Source: Pseudomonadota bacterium
GTDB lineage: Bacteria > Pseudomonadota > Gammaproteobacteria > Xanthomonadales > Rhodanobacteraceae
Direction of reading: 5' to 3'
Assembly (NCBI GenBank): GCA_029561145.1
Contig: JAKQJM010000030.1
Coordinates: 1-49,918, forward strand
DNA length: 49,918 nt
Below the pieces are notes generated by a model that was not told the DNA's origin, did not search any database, and was given only the letters and a program-made list of their open reading frames with translations. Shown here piece by piece: positions 25,917-34,688 of the stretch (position 1 is its first letter; the number at the start of each line of letters is the position of its first letter). Made by a program: the position numbers and the translations under genes.

Positions 25917-27215
25917 TCAACGCTGCTGTGGATCGAAATGCTTCTTCAAGCCCTGCCAGCATTCGAAATAGTTGTGCTGGAGTTGCTCGGATTCGAGCGC
26001 GCTGCGGGTCGGGCGGATCACCGCCCGCGTCTCGAACATGAACGCCATCGTATCGACGATATGATCAGCCTGCGAGGTATCCGATCGGATCGCCTTCTCG
26101 AAACTGGCCGCATCCGGACCATGTCCGCTCATGCAGTTGTGCAGGCTGCTGCCGCCCGGAACGAAACCTCCGGCCTTGGCATCGTAGACCCCGTGGATCA
26201 GGCCCATGTACTCGCTGGCGATATTGCGATGGAACCATGGCGGCCGGAACGTATCCACCGCGCACAACCAGCGCGGCGGGAAAATCGCGAAATCGATATT
26301 CGCCGTGCCGGGCGTATCGCTGGCTGAAGTCAGCACGGTGAAGATCGACGGATCGGGATGGTCATGGCTGATCGAGCCGATCGTGTTGAAACGCCGCAAG
26401 TCATAACGATACGGCACATGGCTGCCGTGCCAGGCGACGACATCGAGCGGCGAGTGCGCGATCGAGGCACGCCACAGGGCACCCTGGAATTTCGCGATGA
26501 GCTCGTAGTCGCCTTCGACATCCTCGTAGCGGGCGACCGGCGTTTCGAAGTCGCGCGGATTGGCGAGACCATTCGAGCCGATCGGCCCGAGGTCCGGCAG
26601 GCGCAGCGCGCTGCCGAAGTTCTCGGCGACATAACCGCGCGAAGGACCATCCGGCAAGTCGACGCGAAAGCGGATGCCGCGCGGTATCACCGCGATCTGC
26701 TGTGGCTCGATCTCGATCACGCCGAGTTCGGTCGCAAGGACCAGCCGCCCCTGTTGCGGAACGATCAGCAGTTCGCCGTCGGCATTGTAGAAATAGCGCC
26801 CCTGCATCGAACGGTTGGCTGCGTAGACGTGAATGCCGATTCCGCTCTGTGCTGCTGCACTGCCGTTGCCCGCCATCGTCTGCAGGCCGTCGATGAAATC
26901 GGTCGGCGCCGATGGAATCGGCAGCGGATCCCAACGCAACTGGTTCGGCGTCGCCTCGACGTCGTCGAAGCGATTGTGGAATCCGGCGGACTCCATCGCC
27001 ACGAACGGCTTGTGCATCGATGCCGGCCGGATGCGGTACAACCAGCTCCTTCGATTGTGCGAACGTGGCGCAGTGAACGCGGTGCCGGACAGTTGCTCGG
27101 CATACAAGCCGTAAGCCGCACGCTGCGGCGAATTGCGACCTTGCGGCAATGCTCCGGGCAAGGCCTCGGTGGCGAATTCGTTGCCGAAACCGGTTTGATA
27201 TGCGTCGCAGTTCAT
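25917..27215 (-). CDS. hmgA: Homogentisate 1,2-dioxygenase
   Basis: HmgA opens the ring of homogentisate with O2 to give maleylacetoacetate. The product (about 432 aa) begins [20 protein letters not shown], the family's usual start, and keeps the Fe(II) ligands seen in the human enzyme: His and Glu in [11 protein letters not shown] and His in [14 protein letters not shown] chose ATG 27215; a GTG two codons earlier (27221) is equally close. The ribosome site is weak. A degraded gene and a REP-like repeat separate it from hpd, so hpd and hmgA may be independently transcribed although they act in sequence. Confidence 0.95.
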   Translation of the reverse strand: MNCDAYQTGFGNEFATEALPGALPQGRNSPQRAAYGLYAEQLSGTAFTAPRSHNRRSWLYRIRPASMHKPFVAMESAGFHNRFDDVEATPNQLRWDPLPIPSAPTDFIDGLQTMAGNGSAAAQSGIGIHVYAANRSMQGRYFYNADGELLIVPQQGRLVLATELGVIEIEPQQIAVIPRGIRFRVDLPDGPSRGYVAENFGSALRLPDLGPIGSNGLANPRDFETPVARYEDVEGDYELIAKFQGALWRASIAHSPLDVVAWHGSHVPYRYDLRRFNTIGSISHDHPDPSIFTVLTSASDTPGTANIDFAIFPPRWLCAVDTFRPPWFHRNIASEYMGLIHGVYDAKAGGFVPGGSSLHNCMSGHGPDAASFEKAIRSDTSQADHIVDTMAFMFETRAVIRPTRSALESEQLQHNYFECWQGLKKHFDPQQR

Positions 27216-27237
27216 GTTCACGGCTCGCGGGCTGAAA

Positions 27238-27262
27238 GCCCTTCTCCCACCGGGAGAGGGGC
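27238..27262. repeat. REP-like palindromic intergenic repeat
   Basis: Arms 27238-27248 and 27252-27262 form an 11-bp stem with one G-T wobble and a 3-base loop; the flank reads GCTGGGGTGA. The CTCTCCC/GGGAGAG core with this flank is familiar from many dispersed intergenic repeats in Xanthomonadales and related genomes. That resemblance is from memory. Confidence 0.6.
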
Positions 27263-27274
27263 TGGGGTGAAGGT

Positions 27275-27418
27275 ACGGTCACTTCGGAACTTCATGCCAC
27301 CGGGGTGGCGACCGCGGATCGAATTCGAAAGCAATCGCTCGTCGTCCGGAATGTTGATGCGCATCTGGCGTGCGTGTTCGAGCGATCTTGTGGGTGGCGG
27401 TGGATTGAGGATTTTCAC
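27275..27418 (-). pseudogene. Degraded DUF559-family (Vsr-like nuclease fold) remnant
   Basis: A frame starting at GTG 27418 encodes about 48 residues resembling the N-terminus of DUF559 proteins: ILNPPPPTRSLEHARQMR, then DDERLL..IRGRHPGGMKFR, where intact members read like ARQLRREMTPAERKLW..LRGRQLGGFKFRRQ. After that the frame runs into the REP-like repeat ([11 protein letters not shown]) and ends, so the catalytic part is missing. DUF559 proteins are small, often mobile and common beside such repeats. The substitutions (INIPDDERLLSNS in place of the usual helix) indicate decay. Confidence 0.55.
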
Positions 27419-27464
27419 TTCGGCCTACTCCTGTCCCAGCGCTCTCTCGGCGGAGAGGAATGAA

Positions 27465-28562
27465 CTAGAGCACGCCCCGGCGCATCTGGTCACGTTCGAT
27501 CGACTCGAACAGGGCCTGGAAATTGCCTTCACCGAATCCCGGATTGCCCTTGCGCTGGATGATCTCGAAGAAGATCGGGCCAATACAGTTTTGCGTGAAG
27601 ATCTGCAGCAGCAGCTTCTTCTTGGTTTCCTTGTCGGCGTCGATCAGGATCCTGTTCGCGGACATGCGCGGCACATCCTCGCCGTGGTTCGGGATACGTT
27701 CGTCGATCACTTCGTAGTACGCATCCGGCGTATCGAGGAAAGCCACATCCTGCGCCCGCATCGCCTCGATCGTCGAATAGATGTCGTCGGTGAAGCAGGC
27801 GATATGCTGGATGCCCTCGCCGTGGTACTCGTTCAGATACTCGTTGATCTGCGATTTCTCGTCCGAAGACTCGTTGAGCGGAATGCGCACCATGCCATCG
27901 GGGGCGGTCATCGCCTTCGAGACCAGTCCTGTCTTTGCGCCCTTGATGTCGAAATAGCGGATCTCGCGAAAATTGAACAGGCGCTCGTAGTAGTCGGACC
28001 ACTTCTGCATGTTGCCGAAGAACAGGTTGTGCGTCAGATGGTCGATGAAGGTCAGCCCGAAACCCTTCGGATCCTGATCCGCACCGGCGATCGGGGCGTA
28101 GTCGGCCGAGTAGATGTCGCCTGCATCTCCATAACGATCGACGAGATACAGCATGCAATCACCGATGCCCTTGACCACCGGCGCATCGACGGCCTTGCTC
28201 GCGGCCTTGTGATCGATCGCCTCGCCGCCGTTGGCGATGACCGTTGCACAAACCTGATCGGCCGGCTTGCTGAAACGGATCGCGAAACCGCAGGCGCAAG
28301 GACCATGCGCAGCCGCGAAGTCGGCCGCGAACGAATCGGGATCCTCGTTGATGAGGAAGTTGACGCCGCCCTGGCGATACACGGTGATCGGCCGCGACGT
28401 GTGTTTGAGCACCGCGGTGAAACCCATCCGGCGAAAATGATCGCGCAGCTTCTGCGGTTCCGGTGAGGCGAACTCGACGAACTCGAAGCCATCGATTCCC
28501 ATCGGATTCTCGAACGTCGTAACCTGCATGCCCGTGTTGGCGGATTGGAGTTGCGCATTCAT
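27465..28562 (-). CDS. hpd: 4-hydroxyphenylpyruvate dioxygenase
   Basis: Hpd converts 4-hydroxyphenylpyruvate to homogentisate with Fe(II) and O2, the committed step of tyrosine breakdown. The 365-residue product has two vicinal-oxygen-chelate domains. Iron ligands are visible as His in FIDHLTHNLF, His in IQHIACFTDDI and Glu in FFEIIQRKGNPGFGEGNF, and the C-terminal gating helix AND GNFQALFESIERDQ are intact. It starts at ATG 28562, divergent from a MarR gene 84 bases away, which probably controls it. The first step, tyrosine transamination, is not encoded nearby. Confidence 0.96.
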   Translation of the reverse strand: MNAQLQSANTGMQVTTFENPMGIDGFEFVEFASPEPQKLRDHFRRMGFTAVLKHTSRPITVYRQGGVNFLINEDPDSFAADFAAAHGPCACGFAIRFSKPADQVCATVIANGGEAIDHKAASKAVDAPVVKGIGDCMLYLVDRYGDAGDIYSADYAPIAGADQDPKGFGLTFIDHLTHNLFFGNMQKWSDYYERLFNFREIRYFDIKGAKTGLVSKAMTAPDGMVRIPLNESSDEKSQINEYLNEYHGEGIQHIACFTDDIYSTIEAMRAQDVAFLDTPDAYYEVIDERIPNHGEDVPRMSANRILIDADKETKKKLLLQIFTQNCIGPIFFEIIQRKGNPGFGEGNFQALFESIERDQMRRGVL

Positions 28563-28610
28563 GGCGATTCCCTCGAAACCTGCGCGAGCTGCGCACTGGA
28601 CCCGTTATCT

Positions 28611-28628
28611 TGGTTACACTTGAAACCA
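28611..28628. promoter_or_regulatory. Candidate MarR operator between hpd and marR
   Basis: The 18-base inverted repeat TGGTTACACTTGAAACCA has 5-base perfect arms (TGGTT/AACCA) and lies in the 84-base gap between the divergent hpd and MarR genes. It is placed to overlap both promoters. MarR proteins bind such spaced palindromes, so autoregulation and control of hpd are likely but inferred. Confidence 0.5.
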
Positions 28629-28646
28629 TTTGCAAGAGGCACCGCA

Positions 28647-29102
28647 ATGCCCGGTCGCGCCCTGCTCGAACTCGAAACCTTCTTGCCTTACCGGCTTTCG
28701 GTGCTCTCCAACACCTTGAGCCAGGCGATCGCCCGCGTCTACGACAAGCGGTTTGACCTGTCCGTCACCGAGTGGCGAGCGATGGCCGTGCTTGGCTATT
28801 GCGCCGACATTTCCGCGCGCGAAGTGGCCGAGCGCACCGCGATGGACAAGGTTGCGGTCAGCCGTGCGGTGGCCCGCCTGCTCAGGAAGGGGCAGATCGA
28901 ACGCAGTACGGCACGCCACGACAAGCGGCAGTCCGTGCTGCGCCTGTCCGAGGAGGGATGGAGGATCTATGACCAGGTGGCACCGCTCGCGCTCGAACAC
29001 GAACAACGCCTGCTTGCCCATCTCGACCCGGAGGAACGTCAGTGGCTGACCCGGATCCTCAATACGCTTTGGCAAGCCGAGCAGCTCGAAGCGAAGCGCT
29101 GA
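28647..29102 (+). CDS. MarR-family transcriptional regulator of the tyrosine pathway
   Basis: A 151-residue winged-helix repressor-like protein. The DNA-binding region is residues about 45-105: EWRAMAVLGYCADISAREVA, MDKVAVSRAVARLLRKGQIE as recognition helix, and the wing RSTARHDKRQSVLRLSEEG with the MarR D-x-R-type motif. I chose ATG 28647, which lies after AAGAGG; the open frame extends to 28545 but would overlap hpd. Its divergence from hpd suggests regulation by an aromatic intermediate such as 4-hydroxyphenylpyruvate or homogentisate; the ligand is inferred. Confidence 0.9.
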   Translation: MPGRALLELETFLPYRLSVLSNTLSQAIARVYDKRFDLSVTEWRAMAVLGYCADISAREVAERTAMDKVAVSRAVARLLRKGQIERSTARHDKRQSVLRLSEEGWRIYDQVAPLALEHEQRLLAHLDPEERQWLTRILNTLWQAEQLEAKR

Positions 29103-29168
29103 TTGCTGACCCGGTTTGACCGGGACGGGCTGCGCCAACCCCGGTCGCAACGGCGCTGCAGCGGTTTT

Positions 29169-29193
29169 GCAGGAGCGCCTCAGGCGCTCCTGC
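29169..29193. repeat. Perfect 11-bp REP-like hairpin between convergent genes
   Basis: GCAGGAGCGCC, loop TCA, and its exact complement form an 11-bp stem in the gap between the convergent MarR and POT genes. The GGAGCG...CGCTCC core resembles REP elements widespread in Pseudomonas and Xanthomonadales. It could act as a bidirectional terminator, although neither strand shows a downstream T-run. Confidence 0.6.
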
Positions 29194-29207
29194 GCAATAT
29201 CGAGCCG

Positions 29208-30713
29208 TTATTTGACGCCATGCATCAGGCGCTGGATCAGCGGCGCGATCAGGAACAGCAACGCACCGGCGCTGATCAACACCCAGAAGCCAAAGGTGTA
29301 ACCAGACAACGCGGAAGCCGCACTCAGGCCGCCTTCGCCGCTGACGCTGCTGGCGAAGATGCCGGACAGGTTGTTGCCGATCGCCGTGGACAGGAACCAG
29401 CCACCCATGCCGAAGCCGACCAGACGAACGGGTGCCAGCTTGGTCACCATCGACAGGCCGATCGGTGACAGGCACAACTCACCCACTGACTGGATCACAT
29501 AGACCATGAACAGCGTCCAGAACGGAATCTTGCCGGCGTCGCTGACCATGCCGGACAAGGCAATCATCAGCAGCAGGAACGCCAGTCCGTTGAACATGAT
29601 GCCGAGGCCGAACTTGCGCGGAATCGAGGGATTGGCGCGCCCCATGCGTACCCAGATCCAGGCAATCACCGGCGCCAGGGTGATGATGGCCAGGGAGTTG
29701 ACCGACTGGAACCAGCCGACCGGGAAGGTCCAGTCACCAAAATCGCGATTGACGACGTTTTGCGCAAGGAAGTTGAACGAACTGCCCGCCTGCTCGAAGA
29801 ATATCCAGAACAGGACGTTGAACACAAAGATGATGAGCATGGCGATGGCCTTGTCGCGCGCCACCGTCCCGGTCTGGAAGCCTTCACGAAGAATCAGCAC
29901 GCACAAGGCCACGAACAACGCGGCCAGAATCCAGCCGAGAATGCCGGCGTCGATGCTCAACAGAAAGTAGATCAGCGGGATGGCCGCCAACACGCCCAGC
30001 GCGACAAACAGCACCCGTTGCATTCCGCCCTGGCCCTCGGTCGGATTGCCGATGCCTTGCAACTGCGCGCGGCCGAACCAGAACCAGACCAGGCTGATCA
30101 GCATGCCGATGCCCGAAGCGATGAACACCGCCTTGTAGGCCGGCATTTGCGGTGAACCGCCAAACATCTGCTCGGCCGCCCAGCCGGTCAGCACGGGCGC
30201 GATCAGCGCACCGGCATTGATGCCCATGTAGAACAGGGTAAAGCCGGAGTCGCGGCGCCCGTCGCCCGTCGCATACAATTGGCCAACCATTGTGGAAATG
30301 TTGGGCTTGAACAGGCCGTTGCCGGCGATGACAGTGGCCAGGCCGATGCGGAAGACATCCTCGTTGGGCACCATGATCAGGAACAAACCGGTCGCCATGA
30401 CCACCGCGCCGAGCAGGATCGATCGCTGGTAGCCGATCACGCGATCAGCGATGTAACCGCCGAACAGGGCCGCCGCGTAGACGAGCGCGAGATAGGCTCC
30501 GTAGAGCTTGCTGGCGGGCGCCTCACCGCCACTGTCACCGCCGTAGAACTGAGCGACGATATACAGCGCCAGCGCCCAACGCATGCCGTAGAACGCAAAG
30601 CGTTCCCAGAATTCGGTCATGAACAGCATCCACAACGGACGTGGATGTCCCATTCGATCCTGAAACTGGATCTGCCCCGGGGCAGGTGGTGCGGGTTGGG
30701 TGGCGCCGGTCAT
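29208..30713 (-). CDS. POT-family proton-coupled peptide transporter
   Basis: A 501-residue inner-membrane transporter of the proton-dependent oligopeptide (PTR2/POT) family, which imports di- and tripeptides. The hallmark FWERFAFYGMRWAL (residues about 34-47) corresponds to the ExxERFxYY proton-coupling motif, with YG in place of the final YY. Family signatures LFGGYIADRVIGYQRSILLG and NGLFKPNISTMVGQLY follow, and at least 12 hydrophobic helices are visible. I chose ATG 30713, with GGAG seven bases upstream; ATG 30725 precedes that site. It follows tryptophan 2,3-dioxygenase on the same strand with a 107-base gap, fitting use of peptides as amino-acid sources. Confidence 0.93.
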   Translation of the reverse strand: MTGATQPAPPAPGQIQFQDRMGHPRPLWMLFMTEFWERFAFYGMRWALALYIVAQFYGGDSGGEAPASKLYGAYLALVYAAALFGGYIADRVIGYQRSILLGAVVMATGLFLIMVPNEDVFRIGLATVIAGNGLFKPNISTMVGQLYATGDGRRDSGFTLFYMGINAGALIAPVLTGWAAEQMFGGSPQMPAYKAVFIASGIGMLISLVWFWFGRAQLQGIGNPTEGQGGMQRVLFVALGVLAAIPLIYFLLSIDAGILGWILAALFVALCVLILREGFQTGTVARDKAIAMLIIFVFNVLFWIFFEQAGSSFNFLAQNVVNRDFGDWTFPVGWFQSVNSLAIITLAPVIAWIWVRMGRANPSIPRKFGLGIMFNGLAFLLLMIALSGMVSDAGKIPFWTLFMVYVIQSVGELCLSPIGLSMVTKLAPVRLVGFGMGGWFLSTAIGNNLSGIFASSVSGEGGLSAASALSGYTFGFWVLISAGALLFLIAPLIQRLMHGVK

Positions 30714-30820
30714 GCAATTCTCCATCGATGAACAAGCATAAACCCGGGGAGGATTACCGACCCGGCGATGGACGTCAATTCATCCGACGCTGCTGCGTCG
30801 CAACATCCACCGGCGCGCGA

Positions 30821-31666
30821 TCAGGTTCCGATCACGGTGCGCACTTCGAGCAGTTCCGGAAAGAAGGTCAGCTCAAGCGCCTTGGCCAGGAAGGCGACAC
30901 CCGAGGATCCGCCGGTGCCGCGCTTGTTGCCGATGATCCGCTCGACGGTCTTCATGTGGCGGAAGCGCCAGAGCTGGAACGATTCCTCGACATCGACCAG
31001 TTGTTCGCAGAAGTGGTATTCCGACCAGAACTCTTCGGCATTTTCGTAAATGCGCTTGAACACCGGCACGAGCTCGGCGCGGCGTCGATGCGGCAGCGAC
31101 CAGTCGCGCTCGACGCAATCGACCGGGACCGCATGGCCGGCGCGCGACAGGTGGCGCAGGAACTCGTCGTACAAACCTGGCGCTTCGAGGGTTGTCCGCA
31201 ATTCCGCCTGGCGCTGCGGATCATGGTTGAACACGGCCAGCATGTCGGCATTCTTGTTGCCAAGCAGGAATTCGATCATCCGGTATTGATGAGACTGGAA
31301 TCCGGAAGCCGGGCCGAGGACATGACGGAATTGCTGATATTCGGTCGGCGTCAGGGTTTCGAGCACTGCCCACTGCTCGAACAACTGGCGCTGGATCTGC
31401 TTGACGCGGGCGAGGATCTTCAGGCTGGAATCGGTCTGGTCGATCGACAGCAGGCCGATCGCCGCCTGCAGCTCATGGATCACGAGCTTCATCCACAGCT
31501 CGCTGACGTGATGCTGGATGATGAAGAGCATCTCGTCGTGATGGGGCGGATCGCTGAGCGGTTTCTGCGCGGAAAGCAGGGTATCGAGTTGCAGGTAGCC
31601 ACCATAGTTCTGGCGGTCGCGCAGGTCGACTTCGATGCCCTGCTCGAGATCGCGGCGATTTTCCAT
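30821..31666 (-). CDS. kynA: Tryptophan 2,3-dioxygenase
   Basis: A cytoplasmic heme enzyme that opens the indole ring of tryptophan to N-formylkynurenine. The 281-residue product has the family motifs [52 protein letters not shown] and [20 protein letters not shown], whose His is the likely heme ligand, ending in [10 protein letters not shown] chose ATG 31666; the frame opens much further upstream (to 32434), but that extension is the antisense of the E1alpha gene. Kynurenine formamidase and kynureninase are not nearby. It is divergent from the 2-oxoacid dehydrogenase operon. Confidence 0.95.
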   Translation of the reverse strand: MENRRDLEQGIEVDLRDRQNYGGYLQLDTLLSAQKPLSDPPHHDEMLFIIQHHVSELWMKLVIHELQAAIGLLSIDQTDSSLKILARVKQIQRQLFEQWAVLETLTPTEYQQFRHVLGPASGFQSHQYRMIEFLLGNKNADMLAVFNHDPQRQAELRTTLEAPGLYDEFLRHLSRAGHAVPVDCVERDWSLPHRRRAELVPVFKRIYENAEEFWSEYHFCEQLVDVEESFQLWRFRHMKTVERIIGNKRGTGGSSGVAFLAKALELTFFPELLEVRTVIGT

Positions 31667-32014
31667 GGGGCGCGGCACCTTCGTGCGAAATTGAACTCGC
31701 CACGCTACCCGAGGCGAACCACGATCGCCAGCCCCGTCGAGGCCACTGCGTCGACCTGTCATTTGCTGCGCCGGGCCTTGCGTGCGATGACGTCGCTTGC
31801 TATCAAGCAGGTATCGTCGCCGCACCGGGACACAATTCGGCGCAGTATCGAACCGTCCGGCACTGGATCCGGATTCCGCGCGATACCTCCGCACCGTCCC
31901 CTGGAAATCCGTCATTCGATTGCGGATGCAGTGCGGCAACGACAAGTGAAGCCTCCGGTCTTTGCCAGACCCCAACGCACCGTCGATGCGAGGTGCGCTC
32001 CAGTGGAGAATGCC
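31667..32014. other. Divergent region between kynA and the 2-oxoacid dehydrogenase operon
   Basis: No gene is visible in 348 bases. Both flanking genes must be started from here. I could not pick out a convincing promoter or palindrome, so no site is proposed. Confidence 0.4.
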
Positions 32015-33091
32015 GTGCCAACCGCTGCGACGTTCGAGATCGAATACCTGCAGTTCCTCGATGCCGAGGGCAGCCTCGTGCGCAATGACCTTCCCGCGTT
32101 CGCGCGCGATACGCGACAGCTCGTCAAGCTGTATCAGGAAATGTTCATGGTGCGCATCTTCGATGCCAAGGCGATCGCCCTTCAGCGCACCGGGAAGCTG
32201 GGCACCTATGCGCCTTGCCTGGGCCACGAGGCCACGTACCTGGCGATCGGCAGCGCGATGCAGGAGGACGACTGCTTTGCGCCGAGCTATCGCGAGTATG
32301 GCGCGCAGTTCCATCGTGGCGTGAAGCCGCGCGAATTGCTCATGTACTGGGGAGGCGATGAGCGTGGCAACAATTTCTCGGGCCCCGCCCATGATTTCGC
32401 CTGGTGCGTGCCGATCGGCACGCAATGCCTGCACGCAGCAGGTGCAGCACTGGCCTTCAAGATCCGCAAGGAACCACGGGTGGCCGTCTGCACGATCGGC
32501 GATGGCGGATCATCGAAGGCCGATTTCAACAGTGCGCTCAATGTCGCGGGCGCGATGAACCTGCCGCTGGTCGCGGTTATCGTCAACAATGGCTGGGCGA
32601 TCTCGGTGCCCCGCACTGCGCAGACCGGCGCGAAGACCCTCGCGCAAAAGGGCATCGCCGCCGGCCTCGAGTGCCTGCAAGTCGATGGCAACGACCTGAT
32701 CGCGATGCGCGCAGCGATGGACCATGCGCTCAAGCGCGCCCGCCACGGTCACGGCGGCATGGTCATCGAAGCGGTCACCTATCGCCTGTCGGATCACACC
32801 ACGGCCGACGATGCGCGACGCTATCGCTCCGAACAGGAAGTCAAGGACGCATGGGAGCGCGAGCCGCTGCGCCGCATGAAGGCCTACCTGAAATCGCTCA
32901 ATGCCTGGACCGACGACGAGGAGGCGGCATTGAAGGAACAATGCATCAAGTATGTCGATGCCGAGGTCAATGCCTACCTGGAGACCCGCGCCCAGCCGAT
33001 CGAGGCGATGTTCGACTACACCTATGCCGACCTGCCGGCCGATCTGGCGGCCCAGCGCAACGAGGCGCTGGATTGGGAAAAGCGCGCGTGA
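32015..33091 (+). CDS. 2-Oxoacid (pyruvate-type) dehydrogenase E1 alpha subunit
   Basis: The thiamine-diphosphate half of a heterotetrameric E1, which decarboxylates a 2-oxoacid and passes the acyl group to lipoate on E2. The 358-residue product has [20 protein letters not shown] (typical of pyruvate-type E1 alpha), [12 protein letters not shown], and the ThDP motif [18 protein letters not shown]...VNN near 175-200. The phosphorylation-loop region reads [14 protein letters not shown], closer to branched-chain enzymes, so the substrate is not certain. I chose GTG 32015, six bases after GGAG; a GTG at 32003 precedes that site. Order E1alpha-E1beta-X-E2 follows, with no E3 in the window. Confidence 0.9.
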   Translation: MPTAATFEIEYLQFLDAEGSLVRNDLPAFARDTRQLVKLYQEMFMVRIFDAKAIALQRTGKLGTYAPCLGHEATYLAIGSAMQEDDCFAPSYREYGAQFHRGVKPRELLMYWGGDERGNNFSGPAHDFAWCVPIGTQCLHAAGAALAFKIRKEPRVAVCTIGDGGSSKADFNSALNVAGAMNLPLVAVIVNNGWAISVPRTAQTGAKTLAQKGIAAGLECLQVDGNDLIAMRAAMDHALKRARHGHGGMVIEAVTYRLSDHTTADDARRYRSEQEVKDAWEREPLRRMKAYLKSLNAWTDDEEAALKEQCIKYVDAEVNAYLETRAQPIEAMFDYTYADLPADLAAQRNEALDWEKRA

Positions 33092-33181
33092 ACACTGTCG
33101 GCGGTACGGCAGCGAACCGCGACGCCGGTCCGATATCCGGCGAAAACCGCTCATCACGAATGCAACTGGCGAACTGACACC

Positions 33182-34165
33182 ATGGCCCAAATCACCCTGA
33201 TCGAAGCAGTCACCCAGGCGCTGGCCTGGGAAATGCAGCACGACCCCAGCGTGGTCGTGCTCGGCGAGGACGTCGGCGTCAACGGCGGCGTGTTTCGCGC
33301 AACGCAAGGGCTGCTCGACAAGTTCGGCGCGGAACGCGTGATCGACACGCCGCTCGACGAAACCACGATTGGCGGCATCACGGTGGGGCTCGCTGCGCAA
33401 GGCATGAAGCCGGTCGCCGAGGCGCAGTTCGAGGGCTTCATCTACGGCATGCTCGAACAGATCATTTGCCACGCTGCGCGCTTCCGCAATCGCACGCGCG
33501 GTCGCATGAGCGTGCCTGCGGTCTGGCGCGCGCCGTGGGGCGGCGGCATCCGCGCGCCGGAACACCATTCCGAGGCAAATGAAGCATTGTTCACCAATGT
33601 GCCTGGCCTGCGCGTGGTGTTGCCGTCATCACCGGGGCGCGCCTATGGCCTGCTGCTCGCGGCGATCCGCGATCCCGATCCGGTCATCTTTTTCGAACCC
33701 AAGCGCATCTATCGCCAGTACAAGGAAGAGGTGCCCGATGACGGCGAGGCGTTGCCGCTCGATGTCTGCTTCGTGCTGCGCGATGGCAGCGACGTGACCC
33801 TGGTCACCTGGGGCGCGCAGGTCAAGGAAACGCTCGAGGCCGCCGACGCGCTGGCCGAACAAGGAATCAGCGCTGAAGTGATCGATGTCGCCACGTTGAA
33901 GCCGCTCGATTTCGACACGATCCACGAATCGGTGCGCAAGACCGGACGTTGCGTGATCGTGCACGAGGCACCACGCACCGCAGGCTTCGGCGCCGAGATC
34001 TCGGCTCGCCTCGCCGAGCACGCCCTGTATGACCTGCTCGCACCCGTCGAGCGCGTGACCGGCTACGACACGCATATTCCGTTGTTCCGTCTCGAGATGA
34101 AGTATCTTCCTTCGGTGAAGCGGATCGTTGCAGCGGCACAAAGGACCATGGAGGTTTCGTGTTGA
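33182..34165 (+). CDS. 2-Oxoacid (pyruvate-type) dehydrogenase E1 beta subunit
   Basis: The partner of E1alpha, supplying the second half of the ThDP site. The 327-residue protein has VVVLGEDVGVNGGVFRAT at about 25-42, DTPLDETTIGGITVGLAAQG at about 57-76, EAQFEGFIYGMLEQI at about 80-95, and the C-terminal transketolase domain with LKPLDFDTIHESVRKTGR and HEAPRTAGFGAEI. The length is typical (325-330). It starts at ATG 33182, 90 bases after E1alpha, and its stop overlaps the start of the following small gene. It is certainly one operon with the genes on both sides. Confidence 0.94.
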   Translation: MAQITLIEAVTQALAWEMQHDPSVVVLGEDVGVNGGVFRATQGLLDKFGAERVIDTPLDETTIGGITVGLAAQGMKPVAEAQFEGFIYGMLEQIICHAARFRNRTRGRMSVPAVWRAPWGGGIRAPEHHSEANEALFTNVPGLRVVLPSSPGRAYGLLLAAIRDPDPVIFFEPKRIYRQYKEEVPDDGEALPLDVCFVLRDGSDVTLVTWGAQVKETLEAADALAEQGISAEVIDVATLKPLDFDTIHESVRKTGRCVIVHEAPRTAGFGAEISARLAEHALYDLLAPVERVTGYDTHIPLFRLEMKYLPSVKRIVAAAQRTMEVSC

Positions 34166-34686
34166 CCGAATTCACGAAGGTTCTCGCTGCCGCAGCCTTG
34201 CTTTCCTGTCTCGGCATCGCCGCATCGGCGGTCGCCCAGGGCACTCCGGCTCCGTGGCTGTCGACTCCGCGGCCCGCGCCGGCCGACCAGGAGTTCGGCG
34301 CGACCTTGCACCTCCGGATCAATCCCGCGGTTCAGGGGTTTTGGGGTGAGCAACATCCACCGAGCGCAATCAATGGCAACACGATTACCTTCCTGTTCGA
34401 CACGGGTTGCGGTTGGCTATGTCCACCCGGGGAACCGACCTCCGTGGCTTATCCATTCACGATGCCGGCACTTCCTGCCGGCACCTACGTGGTCCGGTTC
34501 GCCAACGACCTTGCTGTGCCGAGTGCGGTGACCGCCGAGTTCACGCTCAATGTCGGGCTCGGCGGGATCACATCCACGGCCTTGCCAATTGGCGGAGGCG
34601 CGAGCGTGCTGCTCGGACTGTGCATCCTGCTGCTCGGCTGGCGGCACTGGCGCGTGAACAACAACGTTGACGAGAGGGTAGTCTGA
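34159..34686 (+). CDS. Small exported protein with C-terminal anchor inside the E1-E2 operon
   Basis: A 175-residue protein I do not recognise. It has a signal peptide (VLAAAALLSCLGIAASAVAQ), a beta-rich domain with two close cysteines (FDTGCGWLCPPG, near residue 85), and at the end a hydrophobic segment ASVLLGLCILLLGWRHWR followed by a short polar tail. That order (short motif, membrane helix, basic residues) resembles IPTL/PEP-CTERM-type sorting tails. The start is GTG 34159 or TTG 34162, overlapping the E1beta stop, with GGAGG just upstream; TTG has the better spacing. An exported protein inside a cytoplasmic enzyme operon is unexpected. The E2 gene starts 2 bases after its stop. Confidence 0.78.
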   Translation: MLTEFTKVLAAAALLSCLGIAASAVAQGTPAPWLSTPRPAPADQEFGATLHLRINPAVQGFWGEQHPPSAINGNTITFLFDTGCGWLCPPGEPTSVAYPFTMPALPAGTYVVRFANDLAVPSAVTAEFTLNVGLGGITSTALPIGGGASVLLGLCILLLGWRHWRVNNNVDERVV

Positions 34687-34688
34687 CC

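Noticed and set aside
26358-28466. A 702-codon plus-strand frame across hmgA and hpd.
   Set aside because: Antisense to two certain genes and crosses their gap without any recognisable domain.
30641-32014. N-terminal extension of the E1alpha frame back to 30641.
   Set aside because: It runs antisense through kynA and the POT gene start; E1alpha homology begins near residue 10 of the GTG 32015 product.
31667-32434. N-terminal extension of the kynA frame to 32434.
   Set aside because: It overlaps the E1alpha gene in antisense and resembles nothing, while the kynA product from 31666 has full family length.
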